DNA of 64,000 nt from Dyella sp. 2HG41-7 (GTDB lineage: Bacteria; Pseudomonadota; Gammaproteobacteria; Xanthomonadales; Rhodanobacteraceae): the NCBI RefSeq assembly GCF_021390675.1, contig NZ_JAJEJV010000004.1:248001-312000 (forward strand), in the 5' to 3' direction. Shown in pieces: positions 1-8,197 of this stretch. The position numbers and the translations under genes are program-made. Position 1 is the stretch's first letter, and every line of letters starts with the position of its first letter. The notes beneath the pieces are model-generated. The model had not been told where the DNA came from and made no database searches. It saw nothing but the letters and a program-made list of their open reading frames with translations.

Positions 1-449
1 CCATGGAACACGGCATTGTGCGTGGCCTCGTCGATGCGCAGCGATGCGTTGACGGTATCGATGGCGTTGCTGCGTGCGCGACGCAAAATCGCCTTCACCC
101 GCGCCACCACTTCGCGCGGACTAAAGGGCTTGCAGATGTAGTCGTCCGCGCCAAGTTCCAGCCCAAGCAAACGATCGATTTCTTCCACGCGCGCGGTCAA
201 CATGATGATCGGTATGTCGCTGAAGCTGCGCAGCTCGCGGCAGATATCCAAACCGTCGCGCCCCGGCAGCATCAAATCCAGCAACACGAGGTCGGGCGCA
301 TACGTTTTGATCTTGGCAATCGCCTCGCGCCCGTCGGAGACCCACTCCGATTCGTAGCCGCCCGCACGCAGATAATCGCCCACCAACGCGGCCAGCTTGG
401 GTTCGTCTTCCACGATCAGGATGCGCGCCAACGGCGTCGTCGTTTCCAT
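1..449 (-). CDS. baeR: BaeR-like response regulator (3' part outside window)
   Basis: Partial OmpR/PhoB-family response regulator running off the left edge; about 149 codons are visible. The N-terminus [19 protein letters not shown] carries the acidic pair, [11 protein letters not shown] carries the phospho-accepting Asp, IIMLTAR the Thr, and [15 protein letters not shown] the Lys of a receiver domain. The winged-helix output domain lies outside the window. It starts just 1 base after the stop of the sensor kinase gene (451-1962), so the two are one operon with the kinase first and are probably translationally coupled. The partner kinase is clearly BaeS-like, which supports baeR (envelope-stress and efflux control in enterobacteria). 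The target genes in this organism are unknown. Confidence 0.85.
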   Translation of the reverse strand, partial: METTTPLARILIVEDEPKLAALVGDYLRAGGYESEWVSDGREAIAKIKTYAPDLVLLDLMLPGRDGLDICRELRSFSDIPIIMLTARVEEIDRLLGLELGADDYICKPFSPREVVARVKAILRRARSNAIDTVNASLRIDEATHNAVFH

Positions 450-450
450 G

Positions 451-1962
451 TCACGCGTTCTCGATGGGCAAACGGATCATCACCCACAACCCACCCAAAG
501 GCGAAGGATGCGCTTCGATGGTGCCGCCATGCGTTTCCACAATGGTGCGACAGATCGCCAACCCCAGGCCCGTGCCGCCACTGGCGCGATTGCGCGAGCC
601 TTCCGCGCGATAGAAACGCTCGAACAGGCGCGACAACGTCGACGGCTCCACGCCCGGTGCGGAATCCATCAGGTCCACGATCACGCTGTCGGACATCGAT
701 CTACACACCACGCGCAGCATGCCGCCTGCATCCGTATAGCGCGCGCTGTTTTCGAACAGGTTGACGAACAACTGATGCAAACGCGCTTCGTCCGCCTGCA
801 CCAGCACCGGCAGCGCGGGCAGATTTACTTGCAGATCGATATCCGCGCGACGCAGCCGTTCGCGATACGTATCGGCCACGCTCTCCAACAACTTGCGCAG
901 ATCCACGTCCACTTTGCGGTAGATCATGCTGCCAACATCGGCGAGCGATAGCTGATACAAATCGTCGATCAGTTTGCTGAGCAGCTTCACTTCGCTCTGC
1001 AACGATACGATGGCATCGCGATCGAAGCGGCGCACGCCGTCTTCCAGCGCTTCGAGTTCGCCGCGAATAATCGACAGTGGCGTGCGCAATTCGTGCGAGA
1101 TATCCGCCACGAATTGCCGCCGCGCCCGCTCGTTCGTTTCCAGCACCACCGCCAGTTGATTGAAATCGCGCGCTAACTGGCCAAGCTCATCGTGCGACTG
1201 CGTCTCCACGCGCGAACCGTAATCGCCCTTGGCCAACGCATGCGTCGCCTTGGCGATGCGATGCACCGGCGTCAGCAACGTGCGCGCCAACCAGCTTGCA
1301 ATCAGCGCCGCCAGCAACAAGGCTGCGATGCCGATGATCCAGGTGGCGCTGTATTGCCCGTGCTGAAAACGCACATCGCCTACTTCAGTGACATCGCGAA
1401 GCGGCAACATCATCAGCCAACCGACGGTTTGTCCGTTGACTTGAATGGCATGCTTGAGCGAATGCGCGCCCGATACCACCGTCGGGCTGCCGAACAGCAA
1501 CTGATTCTGCGCATCCAGCAATGCGAAGCGAAAATCGGTGCCGGTGAGTTCGGTTAGCGACGTCGGACCCATCATTCCACCCGGCGCCGGCGGTCCGTGA
1601 CCATCGGGCGGCGGACCATTGCCCTGATCCGGAGGCCCTCCGGCATCGTTCGGCGGCGGCTGACCGAACGGTCCGCCATCGGCGACGCCGCGCGGCGGCG
1701 GCATGCCGGCGAAATGACCGGGCCGCATGATCTCAAACCACGCGCGCGGGTTGTCGCGCAGAAAATCCCAATTGCCATGCTCGCGATACGCGCTCGCCAG
1801 CGAAGTGGCCACGCTCTCCATGCGCTCGCTTTCCTGCTCGGACAGATAGCCCAGAAAGCCGTGATTGAAACTGATGCGCGCAGCCACGCCCATCGCCAGC
1901 ACGGCGAAAACGGCCACAGCGAGCATGGCAAGAAAAAGCTTGGCAGTAAGCCCAGGTCGCAT
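451..1962 (-). CDS. baeS: BaeS-like sensor histidine kinase
   Basis: Inner-membrane sensor kinase, 503 aa. TM1 is about residues 7-29 and TM2 about 206-227, with a periplasmic loop between them. HAMP follows (about 228-280), then HisKA with His290 in [20 protein letters not shown], and HATPase with [15 protein letters not shown] and [10 protein letters not shown]. The H-box and the [16 protein letters not shown] stretch are very close to what I recall of E. coli BaeS. Odd point: the periplasmic loop holds a Pro/Gly-rich low-complexity insert at about residues 87-131 (repeated PPP/GGP/GPP), unusual for this family. It precedes the BaeR-like gene by 1 base and is divergent from the AraC-type gene at 2202. 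Confidence 0.88.
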   Translation of the reverse strand: MRPGLTAKLFLAMLAVAVFAVLAMGVAARISFNHGFLGYLSEQESERMESVATSLASAYREHGNWDFLRDNPRAWFEIMRPGHFAGMPPPRGVADGGPFGQPPPNDAGGPPDQGNGPPPDGHGPPAPGGMMGPTSLTELTGTDFRFALLDAQNQLLFGSPTVVSGAHSLKHAIQVNGQTVGWLMMLPLRDVTEVGDVRFQHGQYSATWIIGIAALLLAALIASWLARTLLTPVHRIAKATHALAKGDYGSRVETQSHDELGQLARDFNQLAVVLETNERARRQFVADISHELRTPLSIIRGELEALEDGVRRFDRDAIVSLQSEVKLLSKLIDDLYQLSLADVGSMIYRKVDVDLRKLLESVADTYRERLRRADIDLQVNLPALPVLVQADEARLHQLFVNLFENSARYTDAGGMLRVVCRSMSDSVIVDLMDSAPGVEPSTLSRLFERFYRAEGSRNRASGGTGLGLAICRTIVETHGGTIEAHPSPLGGLWVMIRLPIENA

Positions 1963-2201
1963 GAAATAGGTGGGTGTTGTGGGGTCCCAATGGTCATTAG
2001 CGCCGGTCTGCGCTCAGGTTTCAAGCGATAGGCGGCGAATCCATGGAATCTCCAAATTTCCTGCACAGTTCTCGTCCAAGGTGGCCTTGTGCGGCGCCAT
2101 CCCCCGGCGTCCGCCGAGTCGGTAGCAACGCAAGGCGTGTGGGCTCACGCCGTGCCGACATCACGACACATCCACCCCGATGCACTTCGTAGGGCAGCCG
2201 C

Positions 2202-3224
2202 ATGCACAAGCTATATAAAGACGACGTACATATCGAATACGCCATCGCCCTGATTCACCTCTTGGAACAACAGGGCATCTCGCGCGAACAGGCGCTTGCC
2301 GGCACCGGCATCCACGCCGAGCAACTGCTGGACAACGGACGATTGACCACGCAGCAAGACGCGCTTCTGCTCACCAACGCCGTACGTCTGACCAACGATC
2401 CGGGCATCGGCTATCAGATCGGCCTGCACAGCACGCTCACCTGGCACGGCATGCTCGGTTACGGATTGATGAGTTGCGCCACGTTGCGCGACGCCTTGCA
2501 GCTTTGGTGCGACTTTCTGGACCTGCGCACCACCACGTTCAATCTCCGTCTCGGCGAACGCGACGGCTTTGCGGAAGTGCTCGTACACGATCTGGCCCCA
2601 CGCGCGCCGATGCGCTTCTGCGCAGTGGATCGCCTCGTCACCATGACCACACGCTTGTGCGAGCAACTGTCGCAACGCCTGCTTCCCGGCATGGAAATCT
2701 GGCATCGCGGCGTGGAACCGCTGCACCACGCGCGCTACCGCAAACGCATCGTCGCCTCGCGCTTCGAAACCGGTTTGTGCCAAATCCGTTTTCCGGCGGA
2801 AGACCTGAATCTTCCGCTCGGCAACGCCAACGCATCCACGCTCCGCCACATCACCACGCAATGCGAACGCGAACGCGTGCGCTTGCGTCGCAGCGACGAC
2901 CTGGTGATCCGCGTGATGGATTTGTTGCAAAGTCACGAACGCACGGGCTATCCGAGCATCGAACAAACCAGCAAGATGCTTTGCATGTCCAGCCGAACGC
3001 TCAAGCGCAAATTGCAGCGCCTGGATTTGAACTTTCGTGGACTGGTGGACGATGCGCGCAAGGATGCCGTGTTGCGCGATGTGCTCAATCCGGTGCTTCG
3101 CATGGATGAGATTGCGGTGCGCATGGGTTATGCCGATCCGGCAAATTTGACGCGGGCGTTTCGTCGGTGGATGGGGGAATCGCCGAGTCGGTATCGGGCG
3201 CGGTTGCTCTCCACGGGCACTTAA
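2202..3224 (+). CDS. AraC-family transcriptional regulator (Arabinose_bd type)
   Basis: A 340-aa regulator. The N-terminal ~190 residues match the ligand-binding/dimerisation domain of OruR/ArgR-like AraC proteins (LLEQQGISREQALAGTGI, then GMLGYGLMSCATLRDAL). The C-terminal ~100 residues are a double helix-turn-helix (PSIEQTSKMLCMSSRTLKRK, then MDEIAVRMGYADPANLTRAF and WMGESPSRYR). The ATG follows TAGGGCAGCCGC, a usable Shine-Dalgarno. It is divergent from baeS across 239 bp, with no other gene in between. Ligand and targets cannot be read from the sequence. A same-length open frame on the opposite strand is a codon-bias shadow. Confidence 0.9.
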   Translation: MHKLYKDDVHIEYAIALIHLLEQQGISREQALAGTGIHAEQLLDNGRLTTQQDALLLTNAVRLTNDPGIGYQIGLHSTLTWHGMLGYGLMSCATLRDALQLWCDFLDLRTTTFNLRLGERDGFAEVLVHDLAPRAPMRFCAVDRLVTMTTRLCEQLSQRLLPGMEIWHRGVEPLHHARYRKRIVASRFETGLCQIRFPAEDLNLPLGNANASTLRHITTQCERERVRLRRSDDLVIRVMDLLQSHERTGYPSIEQTSKMLCMSSRTLKRKLQRLDLNFRGLVDDARKDAVLRDVLNPVLRMDEIAVRMGYADPANLTRAFRRWMGESPSRYRARLLSTGT

Positions 3225-3246
3225 TTGCCACAAGTACCCAAATGTC

Positions 3247-3324
3247 CGTCGCCCCGGCGAAAGCCGGGGCCCAGTGTCTTTGGCGATCTAAAGTCGCTGG
3301 GCCCCGGCTTTCGCCGGGGCGACG
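3247..3324. repeat. REP-like perfect 28-bp inverted repeat
   Basis: Arms 3247-3274 and 3297-3324 are perfectly complementary with a 22-base loop. Each arm contains CCGGCGAAAGCCGG, itself a small hairpin. Related elements lie at 6844-6922, 7638-7784 and 31209-31325. It lies between convergent genes (AraC regulator and TonB receptor), typical for extragenic palindromes. Confidence 0.8.
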
Positions 3325-3363
3325 AATCGGCGGTGTTCAACATCTCTATCTAACACTCGACTC

Positions 3364-3396
3364 AAAAAAAGAAGGCCGCATCCTGCGGCCTTTTTT
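3364..3396. terminator. Bidirectional rho-independent terminator
   Basis: Stem AAGGCCGCA/TGCGGCCTT with a 3-base loop is flanked by seven A on the left and a T-run on the right, so it can stop transcription on both strands. It sits between the convergent genes ending at 3224 (+) and 3471 (-). A second hairpin without a T-run (arms 3436-3443 and 3451-3458) lies nearer the TonB receptor stop. Confidence 0.8.
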
Positions 3397-3470
3397 GCCA
3401 TGAATCGTTTGCGATCAACCACCTCTTATAGACCAGCCCCTCTCACAACGAGAGGGGCCGATCCCCATCA

Positions 3471-6400
3471 TCAGAAGTCGTACTCAGCATTCAACTGCAA
3501 ATACCGCGGCGCCTGATAACCCGTAGCCGTGAGATACGTGGTGTTGAGATACAACGACGCACCGTTGTTGGCGTTCTCGTTCTCGTTGACCGTCAGCACC
3601 GTGTGCTTGTTGAACACGTTGAACACCGTGGCGCGCAACGTCAAACCCTTCATCCAGTGCGGGTGATACGAACCGCTCAGATCGAGCTGCCACAGCGTCG
3701 GCGTGATGCCCGCCGAACCGCGCGCCACGTAAGTGCCTACCCCGTCGATATAGCAATACATATACGGCGAACCGCCAGTGGAACCGTAACCGCCGATTTC
3801 CGAATCGATCGGCGCATCGCCGTAGCAGTTCTTCGGACGTCCGGTCTGGCCAACCAAGTTTGCGCCGACCTGCCACTCATCCGTAACGCGCCACGCACCG
3901 TAAGCCTTCAGCGTATGGCGATGGTCGTTGGTCTGGTTGCCGTTGTTGCCGAGCATGATCTCGGGGTAGTCGAACAGTTCGGACGTGCCGGTATCGGCCT
4001 GACCGATATTGGAATCCACCAAGCCCTCGGTATTGCCGTAGGAGCGCGCCAGCGTGTACGACATATTGAGGTAGAACTTATTACCGAAGTTACGTGCGGC
4101 GGTGAATTCCAACGCGTAGTAGTTGCGCTTGTACGCCGGCTCGCCGATATCCGCGCTGCTCAACGCCACCTTGTACAGCTTGCTCGGATTGTTCGGATCG
4201 AGCGGCAGATACAACACCGCGCCGCTGCCGGGGTTGTTGATAAAGCAGCCGTTGAGCGTGGACGCCACAGCGCCGCCGTTGTTGAGCGCGGGGCTCAGCG
4301 AGGTGGTGGAGTAATCAAAACCGTAGACATCATCGGCGTACTTGGCGATCGGGCGGAAATCGCACTCGTCATCCAAACCCGTCAACACATGACGCACGAT
4401 GCCCTTCACGCCAAGCGTCCAATCGTTCCACTGCTGTTGCGCACCGAGAATAAATTCGCGCTGCTTGAACGGCTTCAATCCCGACGGCGCATACGACGAT
4501 GCGGCCGGCGCCACGCCGCCTTCGGCGTTCGCGTAAGCGACCGGCCCCAGCGCCGTCAATCCCAACGGTGCGCCGGTGGACGGGTCGACGCTGGTATAGC
4601 TGAAAGCCTGATAGCTGTAGATCGACGCCGCCGCGCCGCGCACCGCCACGCCCGCATCGATCGGCAACGAATAATCGCCGGCGCTGCCGTAGATCTTCAG
4701 CGTGGAATCGCCGTGCACGTCCCACGCAAAACCCATGCGCGGTTGCAAGTTGTGATCCTGGCGCACAAACGTTTCGCCAGTCGCGTTTTTGTTATTGAAT
4801 TGATCGTTGCGCACGCCGATGCGCGCAAGGAAATTGTCGGTGATGTGCCAATTGTCCTGCAGATATTCCGCACGCTGCGTCACGCTGACCTTGGCGCCAG
4901 TGTTGAACACCACCTTCTCGACATAGTTCTCGTCGGCGTTGCCGTTGGATGTCGAGCTGTACGGCAAGTATTCCCACAGCGCGCCGCCTTCATACGCCTG
5001 ACCGTATTGCGAGGTGGTCACATCGCGCGACCAGCCACCGGTGATGTCGTGATCGCCGATTTTCCACTCCAGATCGAGACGGAACGATTTGCGGCTGTCT
5101 TCGCTGTCCGACGCGGTAAGGAAACTGCCCGGCACAAAGTTGCAATGCGAGTAGGGCGACGTGGTGCCGGCCAGCACCGGGTTGCGATCGTCGACGATCA
5201 CCGGACAACCGGACGCTTCGTTGGTGATCAGGCCGTCGTAGTTTTCCACCGTGCCATCCGCCGACGTCGCGGTGTTGTAGCGCTTGTTCTTGTTCTCGCC
5301 GTACTGCGCGGTAAGCGTCAAATCGTCCGTGATGTAGCTGGTGTATTTCAGAATATTGTTCTGGCCGCCGTACTTGGTCTTCACCACGCCTTGGTAACCG
5401 TAGTGATACGGCGTGTCGTCGGCGGTGAAACCTGAGTAATACACGTCGGTGCTGTAGTGACGCGTATCGTTGAAGCCGGTGTATTCGAGGATGTTGCTGT
5501 CGTTGATGTTCCAATCCATCTTCAACATCCAGTACGGATCTTTCTCCGTCTGCTGTTGATAGCCGCCGCTGCCGGCCTGCGTGACGGGGTTGTAGTAATC
5601 CGAATCGGTCTTCGTCTGGCTCACCAACGCAAACACGAACAACTTGTCTTTGATCAGCGGACCGCCCACCCACGCGTTCCAGCGCGAGGTGAAGTCGACG
5701 GGATTCCACGAACCGCTATTGCCGATGCTGGCGTTTTTGTTGCCGCGCGCGGAATACGACATATTGCCGTTGTTCAAATACACATCCGGCTCGCTCGCCA
5801 TGGTTTCGGCGGGGTTCCACGTGATATCCACGCCGCCTTTCCATTCGTTGGTGCCGCGCTTGGTGGTGACTGACACCACGCCGCCGGTCGCGTTGCCATA
5901 TTCGGCGCCGTAGCCGCCGTCTTGCACCGATTCCTGATCGATCGCTTCGAACGGCACCTGCGAAAAGCTCAGCGAATCGAATTGATTGGTGACGTTGAAT
6001 CCGTTCACGTAGTACGCGTTCTCGGCCACCGACGCGCCGCCGAACGAGATCAAATTACCGAACGCCGCATCGCCTTTCACCGCGCCCGGCGTAAGCAACG
6101 CCACCGCCGACACATTCTTGGCGATCGGCAGTTCCTTGATTTGCTCCGCCGTCAGCACCGTATTGGTTTGCGCGGACGACACATCGATGGTGGTCATCGA
6201 ATTCGCCGTCACGCTGATCGTGCTGAGGTTCTTTGCAGCGGTCGCTGCGGTCGCCAGATTCACGCTGGCGCCTTCGCCGGCCAGCACGGTGACTTCCTGG
6301 CTCGCGTTCTTGCCGCTTTCCACCAGGTTCACTTGATACTTGCCCGGCAGCAACGAATTGAATTGAAAGCGACCGTCGTTACCCACGCTCGCCGTGCGCG

Positions 6401-6572
6401 TAGAACCGTTGCCTTCGTTGACCACCGACACCTGCGCACCCGGATCGGCCGTGCCGTAAATCGAACCCGCCGTGTTCTGTGCGAACGCGCCACCGGTTCC
6501 CATTGCAAATGCGAGCGTAATCGCCCACGCCACCTTCTTATAGCGAAGGTTTTTATTGTCATGACGATGCAT
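3471..6572 (-). CDS. Oar-like TonB-dependent receptor with carboxypeptidase-regulatory domain
   Basis: Outer-membrane transporter/adhesin-like receptor, 1033 aa. A signal peptide ends near GGAFAQ (residues ~1-32). It is followed by a CarboxypepD_reg-like beta-sandwich (GSIYGTADPGAQVSVVNEG to about 110), a plug domain (ELPIAKNVSAVALLTPGAV, VNGFNVTNQ, GGYGAEYGNATGGVVSVTTK) and a long barrel ending in the terminal aromatic QLNAEYDF. This order is that of Oar/OmpA-related TonB receptors common in Xanthomonadales. The ATG follows GGGGAGAATTTTCG, a strong ribosome binding site. The substrate is unknown. The next gene upstream on the same strand is a GH92 mannosidase, so a glycan or glycopeptide role is possible but only inferred. 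Confidence 0.9.
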   Translation of the reverse strand: MHRHDNKNLRYKKVAWAITLAFAMGTGGAFAQNTAGSIYGTADPGAQVSVVNEGNGSTRTASVGNDGRFQFNSLLPGKYQVNLVESGKNASQEVTVLAGEGASVNLATAATAAKNLSTISVTANSMTTIDVSSAQTNTVLTAEQIKELPIAKNVSAVALLTPGAVKGDAAFGNLISFGGASVAENAYYVNGFNVTNQFDSLSFSQVPFEAIDQESVQDGGYGAEYGNATGGVVSVTTKRGTNEWKGGVDITWNPAETMASEPDVYLNNGNMSYSARGNKNASIGNSGSWNPVDFTSRWNAWVGGPLIKDKLFVFALVSQTKTDSDYYNPVTQAGSGGYQQQTEKDPYWMLKMDWNINDSNILEYTGFNDTRHYSTDVYYSGFTADDTPYHYGYQGVVKTKYGGQNNILKYTSYITDDLTLTAQYGENKNKRYNTATSADGTVENYDGLITNEASGCPVIVDDRNPVLAGTTSPYSHCNFVPGSFLTASDSEDSRKSFRLDLEWKIGDHDITGGWSRDVTTSQYGQAYEGGALWEYLPYSSTSNGNADENYVEKVVFNTGAKVSVTQRAEYLQDNWHITDNFLARIGVRNDQFNNKNATGETFVRQDHNLQPRMGFAWDVHGDSTLKIYGSAGDYSLPIDAGVAVRGAAASIYSYQAFSYTSVDPSTGAPLGLTALGPVAYANAEGGVAPAASSYAPSGLKPFKQREFILGAQQQWNDWTLGVKGIVRHVLTGLDDECDFRPIAKYADDVYGFDYSTTSLSPALNNGGAVASTLNGCFINNPGSGAVLYLPLDPNNPSKLYKVALSSADIGEPAYKRNYYALEFTAARNFGNKFYLNMSYTLARSYGNTEGLVDSNIGQADTGTSELFDYPEIMLGNNGNQTNDHRHTLKAYGAWRVTDEWQVGANLVGQTGRPKNCYGDAPIDSEIGGYGSTGGSPYMYCYIDGVGTYVARGSAGITPTLWQLDLSGSYHPHWMKGLTLRATVFNVFNKHTVLTVNENENANNGASLYLNTTYLTATGYQAPRYLQLNAEYDF

Positions 6573-6635
6573 CGAAAATTCTCCCCAACAAAGAGCCGTA
6601 GTGAGCCGCGCCGGGCATGACCCAGCGGGAAGTTC

Positions 6636-6671
6636 TGAAAAAACGTTCCTGTTACGCGAATGTTTTTTTCA
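6636..6671. promoter_or_regulatory. Candidate operator palindrome upstream of the TonB receptor
   Basis: TGAAAAAACGTTC and GAATGTTTTTTTCA form a near-perfect inverted repeat about 64 bp upstream of the receptor ATG, the position expected for a repressor site or an attenuator hairpin. The regulator is unknown. Confidence 0.35.
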
Positions 6672-6728
6672 CATTAGCGCGCGTGCAGCGATACGTGATG
6701 CGTGCTGCGATGCGTTTGGCCTGTGGGC

Positions 6729-6758
6729 ACAAGTTGTTGGCCTTGTGCGACAAGTTGT
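6729..6758. promoter_or_regulatory. Two ACAAGTTGT direct repeats, 21 bp apart
   Basis: ACAAGTTGT occurs at 6729-6737 and again at 6750-6758, start to start 21 bp, i.e. two helical turns on the same face of DNA. This is a typical activator-site layout. It lies about 160-185 bp upstream of the TonB receptor start. No matching regulator can be named. Confidence 0.3.
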
Positions 6759-6843
6759 GGGGGAGTCTTCGACGTTTTCGTCTTTGACGAACTCAAAAGT
6801 GTAAGAGCGACACAACGCATCCTGATTGTTCCAACCGCCTCAC

Positions 6844-6922
6844 CGTTATTCCAGCGAAAGCTGGAATCCAGTGACTTTAAATGCGTCAAAGGCGCTGGAT
6901 TCCAGCATTCGCTGGAATGACG
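6844..6922. repeat. REP-like inverted repeat
   Basis: Arms 6844-6871 and 6895-6922 are complementary with two mismatches. The core is TTCCAGCGAAAGCTGGAA, the same architecture as the element at 3247 but with an A/T-substituted sequence. It is intergenic, upstream of the TonB receptor. Confidence 0.7.
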
Positions 6923-7020
6923 AGCGAAGAGCGGGCACAACCAAACGTCGGCATTACCGACACCACTTTGTCCGCATGCACTGACAGAAACCCACGCCGC
7001 ACTTATGCGAAGGTTCAAAA

Positions 7021-7112
7021 GTCGGGCGTGCCCATCCGGCTTAGATGACGCAGACACGCCCGACATGAATGAAGCAGCGCGGATCGCCTGGGCAGCAACC
7101 CAAACGATCCGC
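7021..7112 (+). promoter_or_regulatory. Two adjacent strong hairpins, possible structured leader
   Basis: GTCGGGCGTG (7021-7030) pairs perfectly with CACGCCCGAC (7055-7064). Then GCGGATCG (7079-7086) pairs with CGATCCGC (7105-7112), with an inner TGGG/CCCA stem. They precede a purine-rich AGAGAG and an ATG at 7143. The rest of the 570 bp between the receptor start and 7143 holds only the sites listed separately; I see no convincing larger gene there. Confidence 0.4.
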
Positions 7113-7142
7113 TGGCCACCACCAACTTACAGAGAGTTGATC

Positions 7143-7256
7143 ATGGTTATTTCCGATCATACGGCACGCGTGCCTTGGCACGTTCCCGCCTTGCCGATTA
7201 CCACCCTGCTTCATCGCCGCTCCTACTGGACGGCGTCGGGCCTAAGTGGGCACTAG
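7143..7256 (+). CDS. Possible 37-aa peptide
   Basis: Short frame MVISDHTARVPWHVPALP..., preceded by ACAGAGAGTTGATC, a fair ribosome binding site, and directly downstream of two stable hairpins. It has no recognisable domain and no membrane segment. The combination of leader structure, ribosome site and ATG is the only support; it could equally be non-coding. The bases after it hold another hairpin (7311-7319 with 7329-7337). Confidence 0.25.
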   Translation: MVISDHTARVPWHVPALPITTLLHRRSYWTASGLSGH

Positions 7257-7360
7257 TAGAGTCTCAGTAAGAAAACCCCTCTACATAGGCAGGATTTTTC
7301 CTGTAGCCCTTCGCGCCACGCGCAATGTGTGGCGCGACCTACGCGTTTGGACTAAAGCCG

Positions 7361-7630
7361 ATGAAAAACTTCTTGATCGATCTTCCCTCCGAGGGAGGCT
7401 ATGTGCTGTCCCAAGGCGATTACGACCAACTGTGCGAGGCTCGAGACCGGATGTTTTTGCTGGCGCAGTTTTGCAACGTCGCGCCCATTGATCCGGATGA
7501 CGATTCCTTAGTGACGATTCGCCGCGTGACCTTGGGACATTTGTTTGCGGATTTGAGTTGTCAGATTCGTGAGGTGTTGAATGTTGCGGAGCACATCACG
7601 CCGCTGACGAGTCACTTGCAACCGCACTGA
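7361..7630 (+). CDS. Small conserved-type hypothetical protein (XAC0095-like)
   Basis: An 89-aa acidic soluble protein: MKNFLIDLPSEGGYVLSQGD, then YDQLCEARDRMFLLAQFCN, then a C-terminal amphipathic helix. The pattern LS-x(2)-DY-x(2)-L-x(3)-RD-x(2)-LLAQ resembles small XAC0095-type proteins of Xanthomonadaceae as I recall them; this is not certain. The ATG at 7361 is chosen over an in-frame ATG at 7325 because the conserved-looking part begins there, although the upstream ribosome site is weak. It is flanked on both sides by repeat hairpins. Function unknown. Confidence 0.55.
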   Translation: MKNFLIDLPSEGGYVLSQGDYDQLCEARDRMFLLAQFCNVAPIDPDDDSLVTIRRVTLGHLFADLSCQIREVLNVAEHITPLTSHLQPH

Positions 7631-7637
7631 TCTTGCT

Positions 7638-7784
7638 CGTCGTCCCGGCGAAAGCCGGGACCCAGCGACTTTGCATTTCTGAAAAGCAAAAGACACTGGG
7701 TGATTCGCTTCGCTCACCCCTTCGGGGCCGTCCTTCGGGCGTTCTCCGCGCTTCGCGCTACGTCCGGCTTTCGCCGGGACGACG
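7638..7784. repeat. Composite REP-like element with an insertion in one arm
   Basis: Left arm (from 7638) reads CGTCGTCCCGGCGAAAGCC and continues to CCCAG. The right arm ends GTCCGGCTTTCGCCGGGACG-ACG at 7784, but is split after CACTGGGT by about 60 bp that is itself made of short alternating TTCG/CGAA-type hairpins. It looks like one extragenic palindrome inserted into another. Confidence 0.6.
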
Positions 7785-7853
7785 GTGAGGTGGTTTGAGA
7801 TATCGCAGCTAGCGCGGACGTCGGCGCAAAAAAGGCAGGCCACAAAAAAGAAT

Positions 7854-7890
7854 GAAGCCCCGACAACCGGGGACAGGTTGTCGGGGCTTC
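7854..7890 (-). terminator. 15-bp-stem terminator reading leftward
   Basis: Arms 7854-7868 and 7876-7890 are perfectly complementary. On the minus strand the hairpin is followed by ATTCTTTTTTG. It is probably a second stop for transcripts from the GH92 gene at 8198. Confidence 0.6.
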
Positions 7891-8136
7891 GAAGGGTCAT
7901 TTCCCATTGGGAGGGATGGCAGGAAACAGACCCAATGATGACGCGCTGGGTTCGCGTCACCTTGCACCGCCCCACAGCGATGCAAGACTTAGTGCACACA
8001 GTGTGCGACTAAGTTCGCTCCCAAAAATGTAAAAACGACGCTCTGGCCTCAATTACCAAGCAACTGGCCCGCGTCGACAATTTGGACGTCCATTCGTATG
8101 GCGCAACGGCGCAATCGTGGAGAAAAAATGAAGAAA

Positions 8137-8163
8137 CCCGGTGCGACCGCGAATCGCACCGGG
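8137..8163 (-). terminator. Terminator of the GH92 gene
   Basis: Arms CCCGGTGCGA (8137-8146) and TCGCACCGGG (8154-8163). On the minus strand a T-rich tract (TTTCTTCATTTTTTC) follows, 35-60 bp past the GH92 stop. The stretch 7631-8197 otherwise holds the composite repeat and the terminator at 7854; I see no gene in it. Confidence 0.7.
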
Positions 8164-8197
8164 CTGAAGTCATGTCACATCGTGTTTTGCGTTTTTA

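Noticed and set aside
2211-3233. 340-codon frame opposite the AraC regulator
   Set aside because: Shadow of the coding strand; no motif and composition dominated by His, Gln and Ala.
3603-5435. 610-codon open frame on the plus strand
   Set aside because: Exactly antisense to the TonB receptor; His/Arg/Val-rich low-quality sequence typical of GC-bias shadow frames, no ribosome site.
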